NCBI RefSeq assembly: GCF_015240065.1
Contig: NZ_CP060506.1
Coordinates: forward strand, 1,674,001-1,738,000
Direction of reading: 5' to 3'
From: Nanchangia anserum
GTDB lineage: Bacteria; Actinomycetota; Actinomycetes; Actinomycetales; Actinomycetaceae
Length of the DNA stretch: 64,000 nucleotides
The notes below the pieces were generated by a model. The model saw only the letters and a program-made list of their open reading frames with translations. It did no database searches and was not told where the DNA came from. Each line of letters begins with the position of its first letter. Positions within the stretch are counted from its first letter, which is position 1. Shown piece by piece: positions 47,879 through 56,756 of the stretch. A program made the translations under genes and the position numbers.

Positions 47879-47962
47879 CCATCAAGAGCAACCGAGAGAC
47901 CTGGCTCGTCGACGTTGCAGCAACCCGGAACGCGGGTGCTAACGCCAGGACCGATGGGAGGT
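47879..47962 (+). ncRNA. SAM-binding riboswitch (SAM-I/S-box-like, compact, no P4 seen)
   Basis: The order of conserved elements follows the B. subtilis yitJ S-box: P1 CCATC (47879-47883) with GATGG (47953-47957), AAGAG, P2 GCAAC (47888-47892) with GTTGC (47914-47918), core GAGAGACCTGGC, then CAGCAACC, P3 ACCCG/CGGGT (47923-47937), GTGCTAA, and a pseudoknot CCTGGC (47900-47905) with GCCAGG (47944-47949). The P4 hairpin expected before P1 is absent. The metN ribosome site GGAGG (47957-47961) overlaps the last P1 base, so ligand-stabilised P1 would likely hide it: translational control by S-adenosylmethionine is inferred. It may belong to the SAM-I/IV-type variants. Confidence 0.92.
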
Positions 47963-47966
47963 AACC

Positions 47967-48992
47967 GTGGCATCACCTATACCCGGTGTCAAACCACTCA
48001 TTTCCCTGCGCGACGTCTACAAGATCTATCCGCGCTCCTCAGCCGAGAGCGTTCACGCGCTCAACGGCATCTCGCTGGACGTGCCCGCGGGCGCCATCCA
48101 CGGGATCGTCGGCCAATCCGGCGCCGGCAAGTCGACACTGATCCGCTGCCTGACCGCGCTGGAAAAGCCCACGTCGGGCCAGATCCTCGTCGACGGGCAG
48201 GACCTCGCGCAGCTCCCCGAATCGCAGCTGCGCAAGGCGCGGCGCCAGATCGGGATGGTGTTCCAGTCGGCGAACTTGCTGGATTCGCGCACGGCCGCCG
48301 GCAACATCGCCTACCCGCTCTACCTGGCAGGCGTGGCGCGCGGCGAGCGTCACGAGCGGGTCGAGGAAATGCTCGAACTCGTCGGCCTGGCCGATCGCGG
48401 CTCGTCGTACCCCTCGCAACTGTCGGGCGGACAGCGCCAGCGCGTCGGGATTGCCCGCGCGCTCGCGGATAACCCGAAGGTGCTCCTGTGCGACGAGCCC
48501 ACGTCGGCACTCGATGCGGCCTCGACCGCGCAGGTGCTCCACCTGATCCGCGACGTGCGCGACCGCCTGGGGGTGACCGTCGTCATCATCACCCACGAGA
48601 TGGCGGTCGTTCGCGAGATCTGCGACTCCGTGACACTGCTCGAGGGCGGCGCGATCACCCAGACGGGGACGCTGGAGGAGATCCTGCGCCAGCCGTCTTC
48701 GCGCCTGGCCCGCGACCTCATTCCGCCGCCGGCGGTGGACGAGGCGAGCGCCCTCAGCTTCTCGAACACCGCCCTCGTCGACATCGCGTTCACGTCCCAG
48801 CCGGGCGAGCCGACGGGGTCGCGCGTCATGGGTCTGGCCGCCTCGCTCGGGGCCGACGTCGTGGCCGGGGTCTTCGAGACGGTGGGCACCACCCAGGTGG
48901 CCCGCCTCGCCCTGGCCGTACCCGGCGATCGCCTCGACGACGCCCTGGCCACGTTGCAGGCGCAAGGAATTGATACGGAGGTGCGCGCATGA
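47967..48992 (+). CDS. metN: Methionine ABC transporter ATPase MetN
   Basis: A 341-residue ATPase of the D-methionine uptake system. Walker A VGQSGAGKSTLIRCLTALE, the Q-loop, signature SGGQRQRVGIARAL and Walker B LLCDEPTSALD are all present, and the C-terminal NIL-domain region ADVVAGVFETVGTTQVARLALAVPGDRL binds methionine for allosteric inhibition. GTG 47967 was chosen; the SAM riboswitch overlaps the ribosome site. It overlaps metI by 4 bp. Confidence 0.97.
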   Translation: MASPIPGVKPLISLRDVYKIYPRSSAESVHALNGISLDVPAGAIHGIVGQSGAGKSTLIRCLTALEKPTSGQILVDGQDLAQLPESQLRKARRQIGMVFQSANLLDSRTAAGNIAYPLYLAGVARGERHERVEEMLELVGLADRGSSYPSQLSGGQRQRVGIARALADNPKVLLCDEPTSALDAASTAQVLHLIRDVRDRLGVTVVIITHEMAVVREICDSVTLLEGGAITQTGTLEEILRQPSSRLARDLIPPPAVDEASALSFSNTALVDIAFTSQPGEPTGSRVMGLAASLGADVVAGVFETVGTTQVARLALAVPGDRLDDALATLQAQGIDTEVRA

Positions 48993-49672
48993 TCGCGGCA
49001 CACGACGCGATGTGGCTCGACAACACGTCGCTGACGCACAATTTTTGGCCGGCCACGTTCGAGACGCTCGCCATGTCCGTATCCTCGACGTTCCTCGCCG
49101 TCGTCTTCGGCACGATCGTCGGCCTTCTCCTGGTCGGGACCGCCCCGCGCGGGCTGTTCCCCCAGCGCGTCGTCAATCAGGTGCTGGGCACGCTGGTCAA
49201 CATCGGCCGCTCGATTCCCTTCGTCATCCTCATGATCGCCCTCGTGCCGCTGACCCGGTTCATCGCGGGCACGTCCATCGGCTGGCAGGCGACGGTCATT
49301 CCCCTGACCGTGGCGGCGACCCCGTTTTTCGCCCGCCTCGTCGAGACGAACATCCTCTCGGTCGATGCCGGCAAGGTGGAGGCCGCAAAGATGATGGGGG
49401 CCACGCGCAACCAGATCATGTTCGGCGTCCTCGTCCGCGAGGCCTTGCCGGCCCTCATCCAGTCCGTCGCGGTCCTCATGATCTCGGTCATCGGCTACTC
49501 GGCGATGGCCGGCGTGCTTGGCGCCGGCGGCCTGGGTGCCCTGGCCATGAACTTCGGTTATCAACAATTCATGCCCGACGTCATGATCGTCACGATCATC
49601 GGGATCATCATCATCGTCGAAATCGTCCAGATCATTGGCGACACCGTCAGCCGCCTGGTCGATCATCGCTAA
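48989..49672 (+). CDS. metI: Methionine ABC transporter permease MetI
   Basis: A 227-residue permease with five to six helices. The EAA-type loop EAAKMMGATRNQIMFGVLVREALPALIQS and the C-terminal GYSAMAGVLGAGGLGALAMNFGYQ are typical of the methionine uptake transporter family. Coupled to metN by ATGA; metQ starts 36 nt later, with a GAGG ribosome site. Confidence 0.97.
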   Translation: MIAAHDAMWLDNTSLTHNFWPATFETLAMSVSSTFLAVVFGTIVGLLLVGTAPRGLFPQRVVNQVLGTLVNIGRSIPFVILMIALVPLTRFIAGTSIGWQATVIPLTVAATPFFARLVETNILSVDAGKVEAAKMMGATRNQIMFGVLVREALPALIQSVAVLMISVIGYSAMAGVLGAGGLGALAMNFGYQQFMPDVMIVTIIGIIIIVEIVQIIGDTVSRLVDHR

Positions 49673-49708
49673 CCCTCCCAACCCGTTCCCTGTGAAGTGA
49701 GGTTCACC

Positions 49709-50557
49709 ATGTCCATCCGTAACCGTCTATTCGCCGCCGCCGCGGTCGTCTCCGTGTCCGCACTGGCCCTGGCCGGCTGCTCCTCCGATTCGGCCGATTC
49801 GTCGTCGCAGGGCGCCTCCGGCGACACCGTCACCCTGAAGGTGGGCGCGTCGCCGACCCCGCACGGCAAGATCCTTACCTACGTCAAGGACAACCTGGCC
49901 AAGAAGGAAGGCCTGAATCTCGAGATCGTCGAGTTCCAGGACTACGTCCAGCCCAACGCGTCGCTGAAGTCCGGCGACATCGACGCGAACTTCTTCCAGA
50001 CCGTTCCCTACCTCGAGGAACAGTCGAAGAAGCAGGGATTCGACTTCGACCACGGCGAGGGCATTCACCTGGAGCCGCTGGGCATCTACTCGTCGAAGCT
50101 CACCGACATCAAGGACGTCAAGGACGCAGCCACCGTCGGCATCATCAACGACCCGACGAACCAGGCGCGCGCCCTCAACCTGCTCTCGCACGTGGGCCTG
50201 TTGAAGCTGCCCGAGAACGCCGACCTCAACGTCGCCGAGGTGGCCGCCTCGCGCGAGTACAACCCGAAGAACCTCGTGTTCTTGCAGGTGGAAGGCCCGC
50301 AGCTGATTCGTTCGCTCGATGACGTCGACATCGCCGTCATCAACGGCAACTTCGCCCAGTCGGGCGGCAAGTCGCCGAAGGACGCGATCGCCCTGGAATC
50401 GACGGAAAACAACCCGTCGGTCAACGTCCTCGTGTGGAACGCGAAGTCGGACAAGCTCGAGGCCATCAAGAAGCTCGATGCACTGTTGCACTCCGATGAG
50501 GTGCGCGCCTACATCGAGAAGACGTGGCCCGACAAGTCGGTGCTGCCCGCCTTCTAG
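49709..50557 (+). CDS. metQ: Methionine-binding lipoprotein MetQ
   Basis: A 282-residue substrate-binding protein of the NlpA/MetQ family. The signal peptide MSIRNRLFAAAAVVSVSALALAGC ends in a lipobox. The mature domain has TLKVGASPTPHGKILTYVKDNLAKKEGLNLEIVEFQDYVQPN, SGDIDANFFQTVPYLEEQ, TVGIINDPTNQARALNLL and DIAVINGNFA. Start ATG 49709 follows GAGG; an in-frame GTG at 49697 is too close to it. Last gene of metNIQ. Confidence 0.97.
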   Translation: MSIRNRLFAAAAVVSVSALALAGCSSDSADSSSQGASGDTVTLKVGASPTPHGKILTYVKDNLAKKEGLNLEIVEFQDYVQPNASLKSGDIDANFFQTVPYLEEQSKKQGFDFDHGEGIHLEPLGIYSSKLTDIKDVKDAATVGIINDPTNQARALNLLSHVGLLKLPENADLNVAEVAASREYNPKNLVFLQVEGPQLIRSLDDVDIAVINGNFAQSGGKSPKDAIALESTENNPSVNVLVWNAKSDKLEAIKKLDALLHSDEVRAYIEKTWPDKSVLPAF

Positions 50558-50620
50558 GCTCGCGCGCACGCGCTGATTCCCTTTCGCCCGCTATCGCCAG
50601 CGGCTGACCGGAGATCCCGG

Positions 50621-51115
50621 TTACCCGCGGCGGTGGCGGGCGAAAAAGTCGGTCAACAGCCGGGCCGCCGCGTCCTCGCGAACTCCCCCGAAGACCTCGA
50701 CGGTGTGATTGAGCCGGGGGTCGCGCACGACGTCGCGCGTCGACCCGCACGCGCCAGCCTTGGGATCCCAGGCCCCGAACACGATGCGCGGGATCCGGGC
50801 GGCGAGGATCGTCCCGGCGCACATGAGGCAGGGCTCTAAGGTGACAATGAGGGTCGTGTCGTGGAGCCGCCACCGCCCGAGCGCGCGGGCGGCCTGGCGG
50901 ATGGCGAGGACCTCGGCGTGCGCCGTCGGATCGGGGCACGCGGCGTCCTCGCGCCGATTGACCCCGATCCCCAGCGGGGTGATCCGCGCCGGGTCACCCG
51001 CCAGGTCGGCATTGGCGACGACCAGGGCGCCGACGGGCACGTCGTCCGTTTGCGCCGCCGTCCGGGCACACTCCAGCGCCCGGTCCATGAGGGGCAGCCA
51101 CGCGTCGGGGGTCAT
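50621..51115 (-). CDS. tadA: tRNA-specific adenosine deaminase TadA
   Basis: A 164-residue Zn deaminase that makes inosine-34 in tRNA-Arg (anticodon ACG). The Zn site motifs are PTAHAEVLAIRQAARAL (HAE) and LEPCLMCAGTILAAR (PCxxC), the standard TadA pair. The N-terminus ALECARTAAQTDDVPVGALVV is also canonical. ATG 51115 is preceded by TACGGT 7 nt before, so possibly leaderless. It stands alone, divergent from upp. Confidence 0.95.
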   Translation of the reverse strand: MTPDAWLPLMDRALECARTAAQTDDVPVGALVVANADLAGDPARITPLGIGVNRREDAACPDPTAHAEVLAIRQAARALGRWRLHDTTLIVTLEPCLMCAGTILAARIPRIVFGAWDPKAGACGSTRDVVRDPRLNHTVEVFGGVREDAAARLLTDFFARHRRG

Positions 51116-51167
51116 GGGGTCTACCGTATCGGGCCGACCCGCATCAGTGAGGCGCTAAGTTTGGGGT

Positions 51168-51809
51168 ATGCGTTTTACTGTCATCGACCACCCGCTGGTG
51201 GAGCACAAACTCACGGTCCTGCGTGACCGCAATACGCCCTCGCAAACGTTCCGGCTGCTCGTTGACGAACTGGTGACGCTGCTGGCCTACGAGGCCACCC
51301 GCCACATTCGCGTCGAGAAGCAGGCGATCAACACCCCGGTCTCGCCGACCATCGGCAAGAAGCTGACGGCGCCGCGCCCCATCGTCATCCCGATTCTGCG
51401 CGCCGGGCTGGGCATGCTCGAGGGCATGACGCGGCTACTGCCCACCGCCGAGGTCGGCTTCTTGGGCATGAAGCGTGACGACGAGACCCTGGCCATCGAG
51501 ACGTACGCGAACCGCCTGCCCGACGACCTCACCGACCGCCAGGTGTTCCTCGTCGACCCGATGCTGGCCACCGGCTCCACGCTCGTCGCCGCCATCGACT
51601 ACGTCCTCGAGCGCGGGGCCCGCGACGTCACGTGCGTGTGCCTGGTGACGGCCCCCGAGGGCCTGGCCACCGTCAAGGAAAAGGTCGGCGAACGCGCCGA
51701 CGTCCAGATCGTCACGGCCGCCCTGGACGAGGGCCTGAACGAGCACGCCTACATCGTCCCCGGGCTGGGCGACGCCGGCGACCGCCTGTACGGCATCGTT
51801 GACGCGTGA
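51168..51809 (+). CDS. upp: Uracil phosphoribosyltransferase
   Basis: A 213-residue salvage enzyme making UMP from uracil and PRPP. The PRPP-loop motif [22 protein letters not shown], and [36 protein letters not shown] and the C-terminal [19 protein letters not shown], are diagnostic. TAAGTT (51156-51161) is 6 nt before ATG, indicating a leaderless mRNA. Confidence 0.97.
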   Translation: MRFTVIDHPLVEHKLTVLRDRNTPSQTFRLLVDELVTLLAYEATRHIRVEKQAINTPVSPTIGKKLTAPRPIVIPILRAGLGMLEGMTRLLPTAEVGFLGMKRDDETLAIETYANRLPDDLTDRQVFLVDPMLATGSTLVAAIDYVLERGARDVTCVCLVTAPEGLATVKEKVGERADVQIVTAALDEGLNEHAYIVPGLGDAGDRLYGIVDA

Positions 51810-51894
51810 GGCTGTGGGGCGTCTTACATGGACGCGGTTTGCGTCCGCGACAGGGGCGCCACTACAGTAACTAGACGTACTGCTAGGGCAGTCG

Positions 51895-51982
51895 GGTAGC
51901 GTGTCCGAGCGGCCGAAGGTGCAGCACTCGAAATGCTGTGTGGGGCAACCCACCCTGGGTTCGAATCCCAGCGCTACCGCCA
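51895..51982 (+). tRNA. tRNA-Ser (anticodon CGA), CCA encoded
   Basis: Acceptor GGTAGCG pairs with CGCTACC; anticodon stem GCAGC/TGCTG around CT-CGA-AA gives CGA, reading UCG. The long variable arm (GTGGGGCAACCCAC) is typical of serine tRNA. T-arm CTGGGTTCGAATCCCAG is perfect and CCA is encoded. 88 nt. Confidence 0.97.
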
Positions 51983-51984
51983 CA

Positions 51985-52009
51985 CCCCGAACTTCGGTTC
52001 GGGGTTTTT
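51985..52009 (+). terminator. Terminator after tRNA-Ser
   Basis: 8-bp stem CCCCGAAC-TTCG-GTTCGGGG with TTTTT, starting 2 nt after the CCA end. Confidence 0.95.
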
Positions 52010-52081
52010 GGTATCGTCGGTAGGCTATTGACGCAGTCGTCACGACCGACGTGCGTACCGACAGACGGGGAGGTGTTCCGA

Positions 52082-55000
52082 GTGGGCAATTTCGACTTCC
52101 TCGCGAAGGATTTTCCGTCGCTGGAAAACCTCGCCACCCTGGCCGAGTCCTATCTCTATAGCGACCCGAATTCCGCGATCATCAAGCTCGGCATGCTGTG
52201 CGAAAACCTCGTCGAGCTCATCTACCGCTTCGACCGCATCTCGCGGCCACAAGATCATCGCGCCGTCGGCCGGATCAACACGCTGGCGCAACAGGGCGTG
52301 CTGCCGCGCGAAATCGTCAACATCCTCCACCTCATTCGCCAGGCGCGCAACAACGCCGCACATAACGGGGCGGGAACGACCGACGATGCGAAACACTACG
52401 TATCGCTGGTGCATTCGTTGACGTGGTGGTTCGAGGCCACCTACGCCGACCAAGACGTGCGGGTGCCCTCATACGTCGTTCCCACCGAGGACGAGATCGC
52501 GGCTCGCCTCGCCGCCGCGCTAGGGCGCGACAATCGCTCGCTCGTCGCGGCAGACGAAAAGAAGGCGGAGGCCGCGCCGGAAGTATCGCGGGCCGAGCGC
52601 GCGCGCCGCGCCACGGCGGCGGTCAACCAGCGGCCCAAGACCGAGGCCGAAACCCGCCTGCTCATCGACGACCAGCTACGTCAGGTCGGCTGGGAGGCCG
52701 ATACGGCGCGCATCCGCTACAGCGCGGGCGCGCGGCCGGCTCAGGGGCGCAATCAGGCGATCGCGGAATGGCCGACGGATTCCGCGACGGGTAATCGTGG
52801 CCGCGCCGACTACGCGCTGTTTATCGGGCTGAAGCTGGTGGGGATCATCGAGGCGAAAGCCGAGCATCGGGCGATCCCGTCCGTCCTCGACTACCAGGCG
52901 GCCGACTACGGCAAGAACATCGCCGCCGAACACGAGGCCCACGTCATCGGCCACTGGGGCGACTTCGCGGTTCCCTTCCTGTTCGCCACCAACGGCCGGC
53001 CCTACATCAAGCAGTACCAAACGCAGTCGGGCGTGTGGTTCCGCGACGTGCGCGACCCGATGAACACGCCGCGGGCGCTCTCCGGCTGGCCGAGCCCAGA
53101 CGGGCTGGCGGCGATGCTCGACGCCGACGAGGACGCGGCGCAGCGCGCGCTCACCGACCTCGACGACGACCTGCTGACGTCCAGCAACGGCTTGAACCTG
53201 CGCGACTACCAGGTCGCGGCCGTTCACGCCGTCGAGGACGCCGTTGTCGCCGGCGAGACGCGCGCCCTCGTAGCGATGGCCACGGGCACCGGCAAGACGC
53301 GCACCGTGTTGGGGATGATGTACCGATTCCTCAAAACCAACCGTTTCCGCCGGATCCTGTTCCTCGTCGACCGCACCGCGCTGGGCACGCAGGCCCTCGA
53401 CGCGTTCCGCGACGTGCGCCTGGAGGACCTGTTGACGCTGCCCGAGATCTACTCGATCTCGGGGCTGGACGTGGCCGATATTGACCCCGAGACCCGCGTG
53501 CACGTCTCGACGGTGCAGGGGATGGTCAAGCGCCTGTTTTATCCCGACGCCGGCGACGGCGACCAGGTGAGCAAGCCGGCGGTCACCGATTACGACCTCG
53601 TCATTGTCGACGAGGCTCACCGCGGCTACCTGCTGGATCGGGAGATGAGCGACACCGAATCGCTCTATCGGGATCAACGCGACTATCAATCGGCCTACCG
53701 CGCCGTCATCGAGTACTTCGATGCCACAACGATCGCCCTCACGGCGACGCCGGCCCTGCATACGACCGAGATCTTCGGGCAGCCCGTCTTCACCTACACC
53801 TATCGCGAGGCCGTCATCGACGGGTACCTCGTCGACCACGACGCACCGCACCGATTGTCCACCAAGCTGTCGACCGAGGGCATCCATTTTGCCGAGGGCG
53901 ACGTCGTGCCCATCTACGACACGGCGACGGACGAGATCATCAACAGTTCGGAACTCGCCGACGACGTGACGTTCGAGGTGGAGGACTTCAATCGCTCGGT
54001 CATCACCGAGTCCTTCAACCGCACGGTGCTGGAAGAGATCTCGCGCGACCTCGACCCGAGCATGCCCGAGAAGCTGGGAAAGACCCTGATTTATGCTGTC
54101 GACGACGCCCACGCGGACCTCATCGTCGCCATCCTGAAGGACATCTACGCCAGCCAGGGCATCGAACCCGAGGCGATCGCAAAGATCACGGGATCGATCG
54201 CGGGCGGCAACAAGAAGACTATCGACGAGGCCATCAAGCGGTTCAAGAACGAGCGCTACCCGTCGGTGGCCGTCACCGTCGATCTGTTGACGACGGGCAT
54301 CGACGTCCCCGCCATCACGTCGCTGGTGTTCATGCGGCGCGTGAAGTCGCGCATCCTGTTCGAGCAGATGCTCGGTCGCGCCACTCGCCTGTGCCCCGAC
54401 ATCGAGAAAGACCATTTCGAGGTCTACGACCCCGTCGGCGTCTACGACGCCATGCAGCAGGTGTCAACGATGAAGCCCGTGGCGGTGGATCCGAAGACGC
54501 GTTTCGCCGACCTCATCGAAGGCATCGACGTGGCCGGTGACGACGAGGCCCGCCTTGCCCCGATCATCGACAGGGTCATCGCGAAGTTGCAGCGTCGCCG
54601 CGTGACCCTCACGCCTGCCGCCGCCGAACATGCTCGCGACCTGGCTGACGGGTGCACGATCGCCGACGTCATTACGACGCTTAAGGCTACCCCCCCCGCG
54701 AGGCCGCGGCGTGGGTACGCGCACACGCGGAGCTGTTCGACTATCTCGATAGCACGCCGGTAGGCGAACCGCGTCGCCTCGTCATTTCGGATGCCGAGGA
54801 CGAGCTCGTCTCTCATACGCGCGATTTTGGGAATGCCCAGCGCCCCGAGGACTACCTCGAAGAATTCGGCAGGTTCATTAAGAACAATGCGAATCGGATC
54901 GCGGCCCTGACTATCGTGTGCACGCGCCCCTCGGATCTGACGCGGGAGGGGCTGAAAGCCCTGCGGCGCGAGCTTGATCGTGAGGGATTCACCGAACAGA

Positions 55001-55350
55001 AACTCTCGTCCGCGCTGTCACAGCAGTCGAATACCGAGATCACGGCGGACATCATTTCGCTGATTCGCCACTACGCGATCGGCTCGCCCCTGCTCAGTCA
55101 CCACGAGCGGGTTGCCCGTGCCATCGAGAAGCTCAAGCAGCGCCACAATTTCTCGCAGGTACAGCGGGGGTGGATCGATCGCTTCGAAGACTACTTGGAG
55201 AATGAGCTACTCATCTCGACCGAGATGCTTTCTTCAGACGTGCGTTTTAACAAATCTCAACTCGACTACGCCAACAAGAATTTCGACGGCAACCTCGCCG
55301 GAATCATCGCCGAGCTCAATGACTACATGTACGAGGAGAGGACCGCGTGA
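52082..55350 (+). CDS. hsdR: Type I restriction endonuclease subunit HsdR (frameshift in a C8 tract)
   Basis: Motor/nuclease subunit. A DUF4145-like N-terminus (NFDFLAKDFPSLENLATL, ARNNAAHNGA) precedes the nuclease RADYALFIGLKLVGIIEAKAEH (PD-(D/E)xK) and a superfamily 2 helicase: LVAMATGTGKTRTVLGMM (Walker A), DLVIVDEAHRGY (DEAH-like Walker B), and MLGRATRLCP (motif VI). At 54690-54697 there is a run of eight C; in the given frame the protein ends at 54763, but one more C would continue it as REAAAWVRAHAELFDYLDSTPV to 55350, giving 1089 residues. I give the whole span as the gene. GTG 52082 follows GGGGAGGTG. The end overlaps hsdM by 4 bp. Confidence 0.9.
54690..54697 (+). repeat. C8 homopolymer in hsdR, site of frameshift
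   Basis: The longest G/C run noticed in the window. Frame restoration to the 3' part of hsdR requires one more C (nine). It may be a sequencing error or a phase-variable tract; see findings. Confidence 0.9.
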
Positions 55351-56756
55351 ACAATCGCGAGATCGTCGCCAAGCTGTGGAATCTGTCCAACGTGCTGCGC
55401 GATGACGGGATCACCTACCACCAGTACGTCACCGAGCTGACGTACATCCTGTTTTTGAAGATGGCGAAGGAGACGGCTGCGGAAAGCGCGATTCCCGCCG
55501 GCTATCGCTGGGACGACCTGCGCACGAAATCCGGCATTGAGCTCAAGCGGTTTTATCGCGACCTGTTGCAGTTCCTCGGCGAGGAGACAACCGGGCGCGT
55601 GCAGGAGATCTACGCGGGCGCATCGACGAACATCGACGAGCCGAAGAACCTCCAGAAGATCATCGCCTCGATCGACGCCCTCGACTGGTATTCGGCCCGC
55701 GAGGAGGGCCTGGGCAACCTCTACGAGGGCCTGCTCGAAAAGAACGCGAACGAAAAGAAATCCGGCGCGGGGCAGTACTTCACGCCGCGGGTCCTCATCG
55801 ACGTCATGGTGCGCCTGGTCGATCCCCAACCCGGGGAGCTGTGCAACGACCCGGCCTGCGGAACGTTCGGCTTCATGATTGCCGCGAGCGAGCACGTTCG
55901 CCGCGCCACCGACGACCTGTTCGACCTCAACAGCGACCAGGCGGCGTTCCAGGTGAGGCGGGCCTTCACCGGGGTCGAGCTGGTGCACGACACGCACCGG
56001 CTCGCGCTTATGAACGCCATGTTGCACGGCATCGAGTCACCGATTTTCCTGGGCGACACGCTGTCACCCCTGGGCAAGAGCCTCACCGGGTACGACGTCG
56101 TGCTGACGAATCCGCCGTTCGGCACGAAGCGCGGCGGCGAGCGGGCGACGCGCGACGATTTCACGTTCCCGACGTCGAATAAGCAGCTGAATTTCCTGCA
56201 ACACATCTACCGCAGCCTCAAGCCTGGCGGGCGGGCGGCTGTCGTCCTGCCGGATAACGTCCTGTTCGCCGACGGGGACGGGCGGCGGATTCGCACCGAC
56301 CTCATGGACAAGTGCAACCTGCACACGATCCTGCGCCTACCGACGGGCATCTTCTATGCCCAGGGCGTGAAGACGAACGTGCTGTTCTTCGAGCGCGGGC
56401 CGAGCGATCGGGGCAACACCGAGGGCGTATGGTTCTACGACCTGCGCACCGACATGCCGTCGTTCGGCAAGCGCACGCCGCTGACGGTCGAGCATTTCGC
56501 CGGCTTCGAGGCCGCCTACACGGCAGAGGATCGTGGGGCTGTCGAGGATGAGCGGTGGAGCTACCTCAGCCGAGACGACATCGCAGCCACCGACGACAGC
56601 CTCGACCTCGGGCTCGTCCAGACTCAGACCGAACAGGTCGACTGGTCCACCTACGACCCCGCCGAGCAGGTTCGCGAGGCGGCGGGCCTCCTCGAAGATG
56701 CGCTCGGTCTGCTGCGGGGCCTCGAGGCCGAGCTATCGACAGACGGGACCAAATGA
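55347..56756 (+). CDS. hsdM: Type I DNA methyltransferase HsdM
   Basis: A 469-residue N6-adenine methyltransferase subunit. The AdoMet motif is NDPACGTFGFMIAASEHV, and the catalytic motif IV is VVLTNPPFGTKRGGERATRDDF (NPPF). The N-terminal helical domain YVTELTYILFLKMAKE is typical of HsdM. GTG 55347 overlaps the hsdR stop (GTGA); the stop overlaps hsdS (ATGA). Needs HsdS for DNA recognition and protects host DNA. Confidence 0.97.
   Translation: MNNREIVAKLWNLSNVLRDDGITYHQYVTELTYILFLKMAKETAAESAIPAGYRWDDLRTKSGIELKRFYRDLLQFLGEETTGRVQEIYAGASTNIDEPKNLQKIIASIDALDWYSAREEGLGNLYEGLLEKNANEKKSGAGQYFTPRVLIDVMVRLVDPQPGELCNDPACGTFGFMIAASEHVRRATDDLFDLNSDQAAFQVRRAFTGVELVHDTHRLALMNAMLHGIESPIFLGDTLSPLGKSLTGYDVVLTNPPFGTKRGGERATRDDFTFPTSNKQLNFLQHIYRSLKPGGRAAVVLPDNVLFADGDGRRIRTDLMDKCNLHTILRLPTGIFYAQGVKTNVLFFERGPSDRGNTEGVWFYDLRTDMPSFGKRTPLTVEHFAGFEAAYTAEDRGAVEDERWSYLSRDDIAATDDSLDLGLVQTQTEQVDWSTYDPAEQVREAAGLLEDALGLLRGLEAELSTDGTK

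Noticed and set aside
47820-47880. T-box leader upstream of metN
   Set aside because: No specifier loop or T-box sequence; the core matches the SAM riboswitch instead.
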